DNA of 12,124 nt from Anaerolinea sp. (GTDB lineage Bacteria > Chloroflexota > Anaerolineae > Anaerolineales > Anaerolineaceae): contig JAIWNK010000161.1 in the NCBI GenBank assembly GCA_020216845.1, forward strand, positions 1 to 12,124, given 5' to 3'. The notes under the pieces are model-generated. The model made no database searches and was not told the DNA's origin. It saw only the letters and a list, made by a program, of their open reading frames with translations. The position numbers were made by a program, and so were the translations under genes. Below are positions 6,576-12,124 of this stretch, piece after piece (positions within the stretch are counted from its first letter, which is position 1; every line of letters begins with the position of its first letter).

Positions 6576-6616
6576 TGCGTGTTTTCGTTCTGCGTGTTCC
6601 GTGTTTTCCGTGGTTT
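6576..6616. repeat. degenerate short tandem repeat (CGTGTT(T/C)(T/C)C-like units)
   Basis: The block TGCGTGTT recurs at 6576 and 6591, followed by CCGTGTTTTCCGTGG. The minus strand reads as CACGGAA/CACGCAGAA-like units directly after the stop codon and A-run of the next gene. I recall similar 'CACGGAACACGGAA' tracts downstream of genes in many environmental bacteria, but did not verify this. With the IR TTTCAAC/GTTGAAA (6549-6555 and 6565-6571) it fills the rest of the gap. Confidence 0.5.
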
Positions 6617-6620
6617 TTTT

Positions 6621-7403
6621 TCAAGCCCTGACGCGCATTGCCATCAGCAGGTTGCGCAGCAACATCCCCACCCGCCAAAAGGCTACTGCTGCAATGCCGT
6701 GCGCCAGCACGGCAAACAACGGCGGTGTTTGCAGGGTGTAATACATCCAACAATAGCGTGTTGTCCCCCACAGCTCCAAAAAATAGCCCAGCCCCGTCCC
6801 GCCCACAAAGGTCAGCAACGCCACGCGCCGTGAGCCGGGCGAAAGCAGCATCAACCCCACGCCCAACAGCGCCAAAATCGTCAGCGATTTTTCGCGGGTT
6901 GGCCAGACGAAGATCAGCATCAGCGCATAAAACGACACAAACACCGGCGCATAGGCCAGGTGGAAAAGGCGCTCCGGCCAATGCTGCGTTGCGCGCTGCA
7001 ACAGGCGCACAAGCCGGTCAATGGATAACGAGGCAATCGGCCAGGCGGGCAAAATCCACAGCGGCGGACGTTCGAGCGTGAAATAACGCCACAGCTGTGT
7101 TTGGGTGCCCCAGCCCTCAATCGCCAGCCCGCCGCACAGCCCCACAAAGGCAATCCAGGCATCGCGGCGCAGGTCGGCCCCGGCCATGATCAGCAGCGAC
7201 ATGGCCAAAAAGATGCCGATCAACAGCCAGTCAATTTGCACCCAAAGCGGCAGGGCCGGGTTGAACGTGGCCAGGTAGTCGCGCACGAGCGGCTGCCAGA
7301 GGATCATAATCAGCAACAAGATGGCGACAAAGCCGCTCATCAAGGCGTAACTTGTGCGGTTCCAGCCCAAAATTTGCGGTACACTATGCAGAAATCGTTT
7401 CAT
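6621..7403 (-). CDS. hypothetical polytopic membrane protein with internal duplication
   Basis: A 260-residue integral membrane protein with about eight hydrophobic segments and no signal sequence. I do not recognise the family. Two copies of one motif are offset by exactly 114 residues without gaps. Copy 1 is E96-x-W98-G-T100, W105-x-Y107, T109-L110, P113-P114-L115. Copy 2 is E210-x-W212-G-T214, W219-x-Y221, T223-L224, P227-P228-L229. This indicates duplication of an ancestral half, with the conserved Glu, Trp and Tyr residues probably in a shared pocket near the membrane surface. The start at 7403 (MKRFLHS) is chosen because longer readings enter the divergent gene; only a weak AGG lies upstream. 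Only 29 bp separate it from the divergent lipoprotein gene. Confidence 0.75.
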   Translation of the reverse strand: MKRFLHSVPQILGWNRTSYALMSGFVAILLLIMILWQPLVRDYLATFNPALPLWVQIDWLLIGIFLAMSLLIMAGADLRRDAWIAFVGLCGGLAIEGWGTQTQLWRYFTLERPPLWILPAWPIASLSIDRLVRLLQRATQHWPERLFHLAYAPVFVSFYALMLIFVWPTREKSLTILALLGVGLMLLSPGSRRVALLTFVGGTGLGYFLELWGTTRYCWMYYTLQTPPLFAVLAHGIAAVAFWRVGMLLRNLLMAMRVRA

Positions 7404-7432
7404 GCCATACCTGTTTTCAAGGAGCGTCCACC

Positions 7433-8464
7433 ATGCGTTGGCTTGATTGTATCGTATTTTTGGCATTGCTTTGCCTGCCGCTGAGCAGCTGTCGGGCGGT
7501 TCGCCCGGTGCCCCCGACAAACAGTCTGACGGAGCAGGCGGTTGTGTTGTTGCCGCTTGCTGGCCCGGCTGCGGAGGCGCACAGTGAGCTTTCTGGGTTG
7601 GCCTGGCTGGGCGATCAGCTTGTGCTGCTGCCGCAGTATCCGCAGCGCTTCGCACAGGATGGTGCGGATGGGGCGCTCTTCACCCTGGCGCGCACCGATA
7701 TTCTGGCCTGCTTGCCGCAGGGGGCGTGTGACCCGCTTGTGCCGCAGCCGCTGCGCCTGGAGGCGCCGGGGTTGCAGCAGGCCGTGCCGGGCTTTGAGGG
7801 CTTTGAGGCGATCGCCTTTGCCGACGAGACGGCTTATCTGACGATTGAGGCCAGTCCGGGCGGCGGGATGATGGGCTATTTGGTGCGCGGTCACTATGAT
7901 GCTGCTCAAAACAGCCTGCGCTTGCAACTGGACACGTTGCAGCCGCTGCCGCCGCAGGCCGAGCTGGATAACATGAGTGACGAGGCGCTGCTGCTGACGC
8001 CGGGCGGGGTGCTGACCTTTTACGAGGCCAATGGACGCGTCGTCAATCCGCAGCCGTTGGCGCGGCAGTTTGACCGTCAGCTAAATCCGCTGCCGGCGCT
8101 TGCCATGCCGCCGTTGGAATATCGCCTGACGGATGTCAGTGACCTGGATGCGCAAGGGCGCTTTTGGGCGATCAACTATTTTTACCCGGGGGACCGCAAA
8201 TTGAAGCCCGACGATGATGCCCTGGCGGCCTATGGCTTGCCCGCCGCGCAAGTTGGGCGGGCACAGGTCGAGCGCCTGGTGCAATTTTCCTGGAGTGCCA
8301 CCGATGGGGTGCAGCGCGTTGACCGCGCCCCGCTTTGGCTGGCCGCTGCCGAAGATGGCGAGCCGCGCAATTGGGAGGGCCTTGTGCAGCTGGAGGGCGA
8401 GGGTTTTTTGCTGGTGACCGACCGCTTCCCGCATACGCAGCTGGGCTTTGTCGCCATGCCCTAA
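7433..8464 (+). CDS. lipoprotein with phytase-like/esterase-like beta-propeller domain
   Basis: A 343-residue exported protein. The N-terminus MRWLDCIVFLALLCLPLSSC is a lipoprotein signal peptide with lipobox LSSC (Cys20), so it should be anchored on the outer face of the membrane. The body has features of the 'esterase-like activity of phytase' beta-propeller group: SELSGLAW at 51-58, FEGFEAIAF at 121-129, a middle region with DVSDLDAQGRFWAIN (234-248) and NWEGLVQLEGEGFLLVTD at 313-330. These are repeated propeller-blade patterns around a conserved E-G/E-A pocket. The substrate is unknown and activity is not implied by the fold. The start at 7433 has AAGGAG 8 nt upstream. Its 3' end converges on the methyltransferase gene with only 4 bp between stop codons and no terminator. 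Confidence 0.72.
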   Translation: MRWLDCIVFLALLCLPLSSCRAVRPVPPTNSLTEQAVVLLPLAGPAAEAHSELSGLAWLGDQLVLLPQYPQRFAQDGADGALFTLARTDILACLPQGACDPLVPQPLRLEAPGLQQAVPGFEGFEAIAFADETAYLTIEASPGGGMMGYLVRGHYDAAQNSLRLQLDTLQPLPPQAELDNMSDEALLLTPGGVLTFYEANGRVVNPQPLARQFDRQLNPLPALAMPPLEYRLTDVSDLDAQGRFWAINYFYPGDRKLKPDDDALAAYGLPAAQVGRAQVERLVQFSWSATDGVQRVDRAPLWLAAAEDGEPRNWEGLVQLEGEGFLLVTDRFPHTQLGFVAMP

Positions 8465-8468
8465 CGCT

Positions 8469-9599
<1,131 letters not shown>

Positions 9600-9623
9600 C
9601 TCAAATCTGCCGCGGGGTTAAGC

Positions 9624-9652
9624 AAAACGGGGTGCGTTTGCTGCGCACCCCG
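9624..9652 (-). terminator. intrinsic terminator of the permease operon
   Basis: A perfect 9-bp G/C-rich stem, CGGGGTGCG (9628-9636) with CGCACCCCG (9644-9652), has a 7-nt loop. On the minus strand it is followed by TTTT. It lies 24 bp after the stop codon of the MalG-like permease gene and separates that operon from the ccrM-like gene on the same strand. Confidence 0.85.
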
Positions 9653-9675
9653 CCTTGATGGGTCAGGCCGTCTGT

Positions 9676-10623
9676 TTACTTGACCGAGCCGATCGTCAGG
9701 CCGCTGACGATGTACTTTTGCAGCATCAGGTAGACGATGGCGACCGGCATGGCTACCATCAGCGCCATGGCGGAGAAGACCGACCAGGGCGTATCGCCGG
9801 AGAACTGTCCGACCATGTTCCACAGCGACATGGCCAGGGTAAAATCCTTCGGGTTGCTGAGGAAGAGCCAGGAGAAGCCAAATTCCGTCCACGAGGCGTT
9901 GAAGGCCAGGAAGGCCGTCACAGCCAGGGCGGGTGTTGCCAGGGGCAGCACAATGCGCACGAACAGCTGATTGGGGCTTGCGCCATCAATGCGCGCCGCC
10001 TCTTCCAGTTCGCGCGGGATGGTATCGAGGTAGCCCTTCAGGTTCCAGATGGCGAAGGGCAATTGACCGGCGGCAATGGCAATGCCAACGCCGAACAGCG
10101 AGTTGCGCAGGTTGAAGGATAGGTCGCCGATGGTGATGTTGATGCTGTTGAGCAGCACGAACAGCGGCGCCATGGTGGCAATGGATGGCAACATCAGCAC
10201 CGTGACCACCCCAAGCATGATGCCGCGCCGCCCCGGATATTCAAAGCGCGAGAACGAATAGGCTGCCAGGATGCCAATCAGCACCGAGAAGATGGCCGTG
10301 CCGCTTGCCAGGAAAAACTGATTGCGCGCCAGTTCCCAAAACTTGACCGGGTTGGCGGTCGGCTGATCGAGAACACGCTTGTAGGCGTCCAACGAGGCGC
10401 CCGGCGGAATCAGGCGGAATTCGGTTGGGCGGGCAATGTTGCGCGGGTCGAGCGACAGGCTGACGACCCACATCAGCGGGAAGAGCACCGTGAAGGCAAC
10501 GAACAGGCACACGAGTTGCAGCAAAATCTGCTTGCCAAGCGGCAGGCGACGTTCCTGTTCCACGAATCCGCCGCCGCTCTTGCGCCGAAAAATGTTCTTG
10601 AGGGAGAATTTGGACTCAGGCAT
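9676..10623 (-). CDS. ABC sugar transporter permease, MalG-type
   Basis: A 315-residue inner-membrane permease of the CUT1 (binding-protein-dependent carbohydrate) class. A short cytoplasmic N-terminus (1-30) precedes a first membrane segment at about 32-56. The transport core carries further helices at about 104-124, 137-158, 175-195, 232-246 and 283-302. The cytoplasmic EAA loop, which docks the ATPase, is at about 207-230 (EEAARIDGASPNQLF then IVLPL). Its start overlaps the last 8 bp of the MalF-type gene, so the two are translationally coupled; GGAG lies 7 nt before the ATG. No ATPase gene is in the window, as is usual where a shared MsmK/MalK-like ATPase serves several importers. The sugar is unknown. 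Confidence 0.93.
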   Translation of the reverse strand: MPESKFSLKNIFRRKSGGGFVEQERRLPLGKQILLQLVCLFVAFTVLFPLMWVVSLSLDPRNIARPTEFRLIPPGASLDAYKRVLDQPTANPVKFWELARNQFFLASGTAIFSVLIGILAAYSFSRFEYPGRRGIMLGVVTVLMLPSIATMAPLFVLLNSINITIGDLSFNLRNSLFGVGIAIAAGQLPFAIWNLKGYLDTIPRELEEAARIDGASPNQLFVRIVLPLATPALAVTAFLAFNASWTEFGFSWLFLSNPKDFTLAMSLWNMVGQFSGDTPWSVFSAMALMVAMPVAIVYLMLQKYIVSGLTIGSVK

Positions 10624-11701
10624 CGTAACGCTCCGTCGCTTTGGTGATGCGGTTGGTAATCAGGGTCAAGATCAGCAGCACGAAGAAGATGATCACGCAG
10701 AAGGCAGCTGCCATGCCATACAAACGCTGGGCGCGCACCAGGTCGTAGGCGGTCGTGACCAGAATTTCGGTCATGCGCAAGGGGCCACCTCCTGACATGA
10801 AGAAGATGCAGCTGAACAGGTTGAAAGTGGTGATGATGCCGACCATTGTCGCCGGAATCATGGCCGGGCGCAGCAGCGGTACGGTGATCTTGAAGAATTG
10901 CTGCACGCCGTTGGCGCCATCAATCGAGGCGGCTTCATACAGGTCTTTGGGGATGCTCTGCAAGGCGCCGGTTGCCACAATGGTCATGAAGGGCCAACCC
11001 ATCCACAGGTTGGTCAGCAGCATGGCGTAGAAGGAAAGCGGCAACGGCACGCCCGGGAAGAAGCCCTTGATGGGGATTTCGATCGATTCCATCCAGCGGA
11101 TGCGGAAGACCTCAGCCGGCACGCCAAACCAGCCGCCGACGGTTGCCAGCAGCAGGTTGATTGAGCCGCTGTCCTGATCGAACATGTTGCGCCACACGGT
11201 TGCAACCACCAACCAGGGCAAGAGCATCGGGAAGACGTAAATGGCGCGGTAAATTTTCTTCAGCCAAAGCCCTTGCGTGTTGAGCAACATGGCAACCAAC
11301 ACGCCAATGATGACGTGGAACGGCACGTTGGCAAAGGTCCAGATCAGGTTGAAGCCCAAAATGCGCAGGAAATTGAAGTTTTGCACCTTGGCAGCAAGCT
11401 TGCCGGTGCCGAAGGTATCAATTTCATTGCCAAACAGCTTGATCTTGTCGGGGAAGATGTCTTTGTAGTTTTGCAGGCCAACGTAGTTTGGCGGCGGCGC
11501 GTCGCGGCGCAGGTTCTTGATGCCGAAATCGGTGAACGACATCCACACCTGATAGAACATTGGGTAAAACGTAATCACGCCCATCACAATCGCCGCCGGC
11601 ACCAGGTATAGGTAAGCGGCGCGGGTGTAGCTCGTCCGCCGCCACCAGGCAAGGAACGGGCTGACCGGTTTGGTAGGCAAACTTTGGGTTGCACCAGCCA
11701 T
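10616..11701 (-). CDS. ABC sugar transporter permease, MalF-type
   Basis: A 361-residue inner-membrane permease partnering the MalG-type protein. The first helix is at about 28-50. A polar insertion of about 55 residues (60-115) follows, longer than in minimal CUT1 permeases. The remaining helices lie at about 115-140, 153-172, 222-242, 282-302 and 330-350. The EAA loop is YEAASIDGANGVQQFF followed by ITVPLLRP (255-279). I chose the ATG at 11701 because GGAGG stands 5 nt upstream; a longer reading begins with TTG inside the leader. A second insertion (about 180-220, between helices 4 and 5) is also extracytoplasmic-looking. The gene lies downstream of its own strong promoter and 180 bp after the binding-protein gene. 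Confidence 0.93.
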   Translation of the reverse strand: MAGATQSLPTKPVSPFLAWWRRTSYTRAAYLYLVPAAIVMGVITFYPMFYQVWMSFTDFGIKNLRRDAPPPNYVGLQNYKDIFPDKIKLFGNEIDTFGTGKLAAKVQNFNFLRILGFNLIWTFANVPFHVIIGVLVAMLLNTQGLWLKKIYRAIYVFPMLLPWLVVATVWRNMFDQDSGSINLLLATVGGWFGVPAEVFRIRWMESIEIPIKGFFPGVPLPLSFYAMLLTNLWMGWPFMTIVATGALQSIPKDLYEAASIDGANGVQQFFKITVPLLRPAMIPATMVGIITTFNLFSCIFFMSGGGPLRMTEILVTTAYDLVRAQRLYGMAAAFCVIIFFVLLILTLITNRITKATERYDA

Positions 11702-11730
11702 AGCATCCTCCAGGTCCAAAAAATTACAAT

Positions 11731-11754
11731 AATTGCAATTGAAAAAACCGTTTT
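11731..11754. promoter_or_regulatory. candidate operators in the leader of the permease operon
   Basis: Two palindromes follow the predicted transcription start: AATTGCAATT (11731-11740, perfect) and AAAAC-G-GTTTT (read on the minus strand, 11744-11754). Half of the second, ACCGTTTT, recurs inverted in the promoter spacer (AAAACGGT, 11785-11792). Such spaced half-sites suit a LacI-type sugar repressor, but no repressor gene is visible. Confidence 0.4.
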
Positions 11755-11774
11755 GTTGCAGGCCGCGATAATTT

Positions 11775-11803
11775 TTTATACAAAAAAACGGTCAGAATGT
11801 CAA
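11775..11803 (-). promoter_or_regulatory. near-consensus sigma-70 promoter of the permease operon
   Basis: On the minus strand a perfect TTGACA (11803-11798), exactly 17 bp of spacer and TATAAA (11780-11775) form a near-perfect housekeeping promoter. Transcription would start near 11768, giving a leader of about 66 nt to the MalF-type start. It begins 3 bp after the T-tract of the upstream terminator-like element. Confidence 0.82.
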
Positions 11804-11805
11804 TT

Positions 11806-11864
11806 CGAAAAAAAAGGGAGATTTGTGGAAAAGTCTCCCTCGCAGGGCAGGCCTGCGAGGGAGA
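11806..11864 (-). terminator. intercistronic terminator/attenuator with two mutually exclusive hairpins
   Basis: In the minus-strand transcript, a perfect 13-bp stem pairs the TCTCCCTCGCAGG arm (11864-11852) with CCTGCGAGGGAGA (11846-11834) around a 5-nt loop. The AGGGAGA end of the second arm can instead pair with TCTCCCT encoded at 11821-11815, 12 nt further on and followed at once by eight U. The first hairpin excludes the second. The element separates the binding-protein gene from the permeases and would keep their expression unequal. Confidence 0.7.
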
Positions 11865-11881
11865 AAAGCGTGCGAGAAAGC

Positions 11882-12124
11882 TTATTTGTTGTTAGCGGTG
11901 TTCATTGCCTTGCAAGCTTCGGCAACTGCATCCGCGGGGGATAAGGCACCTTCAATCGCCTTGGTCCAGGCATCGCCAAAAGGACCCCAGAAGTTGGCGA
12001 ATTCAGTGCTCTGCGGGCGGGGATAACCGGAGGCAGAAGCTTCGGCGAAGGCGGCCACCAACGGGTCGGAGGCTTTGACGTCCGAGCGGATCGGCACGTG
12101 ACCGGCCTTGTCGGTGTAGATCTG
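11882..12124 (-). CDS. extracellular sugar-binding protein of the ABC importer (C-terminal part)
   Basis: Only the last 80 codons are in the window; the gene continues past the right edge. The reading frame ends ACKAMNTANNK. The stretch with SGYPRPQ then FANFWGPFGDAWTKAIEG is typical of the C-terminal lobe of CUT1 (MalE/UgpB-like) solute-binding proteins, including aromatic residues that commonly line the binding cleft and the 'GD-W-KAI-G-ls-ada-aeack' tail. It delivers sugar to the MalF/MalG permeases encoded 180 bp downstream on the same strand. The substrate cannot be inferred. The terminator-like double hairpin directly follows its stop codon (17 bp). Confidence 0.88.
   Translation of the reverse strand, partial: QIYTDKAGHVPIRSDVKASDPLVAAFAEASASGYPRPQSTEFANFWGPFGDAWTKAIEGALSPADAVAEACKAMNTANNK

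Noticed and set aside
7404..7655. Alanine/proline-rich N-terminal extension of the membrane protein at 6621-7403
   Set aside because: It is antisense to the signal peptide and first part of the divergent lipoprotein gene; composition is that of a shadow frame.
11702..11815. A/T-rich stretch as a second unwinding element or origin part
   Set aside because: It has no DnaA box and is fully explained by a near-consensus promoter, leader palindromes and a terminator U-tract.

Overview
The window looks like a piece of a moderately GC-rich bacterial chromosome, most plausibly from an Anaerolineae-type Chloroflexota. That placement is inferred from family resemblance (VorB-type oxidoreductase, MalEFG-type sugar transporter, YhfC-like and phytase-like lipoproteins) and was not tested. 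I see no rRNA, tRNA, CRISPR array, transposase or phage gene.

Layout, left to right. (1) 1-2228, minus strand: a four-gene 2-oxoacid:ferredoxin oxidoreductase operon in the order ferredoxin, alpha, beta, gamma. The gamma subunit runs off the left edge. (2) 2368-3099, minus: an unrecognised membrane protein. Across a 112-bp divergent promoter region it faces a plus-strand operon at 3212-6118: a lipoprotein fused to a YhfC-like membrane domain, a deoxynucleoside kinase and a nucleotidyltransferase-fold protein. (3) 6119-6620: 500 bp without a gene, holding about ten DnaA boxes, a T/A-rich unwinding-like stretch, several inverted repeats and a cluster of GANTC sites. I read this as the chromosomal replication origin, although dnaA is not beside it. 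Strand composition appears to switch from C-rich to G-rich across it. (4) 6621-7403 minus and 7433-8464 plus: an internally duplicated membrane protein and a phytase-like lipoprotein, divergent and only 29 bp apart. (5) 8469-9563, minus: a full-length CcrM/HinfI-type adenine methyltransferase with no restriction enzyme beside it. (6) 9676-12124, minus: two MalG/MalF-type permeases and the C-terminal end of their solute-binding protein. An intercistronic RNA switch-like structure and a near-consensus promoter lie between the binding protein and the permeases.

The most interesting combination is items 3 and 5. The methyltransferase resembles CcrM along its whole length, including the C-terminal DNA-recognition domain, so it should methylate GANTC. 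By eye, GANTC is rare in the window (about 13 sites in roughly 11.7 kb outside the origin), yet six sites fall within 402 bp of the putative origin. Another overlaps the methyltransferase's own start codon. This suggests a methylation-coupled replication or cell-cycle control like CcrM in Alphaproteobacteria or Dam/SeqA in Enterobacteria, but at a non-proteobacterial origin. The sequence motifs are seen directly; the control circuit is inference.
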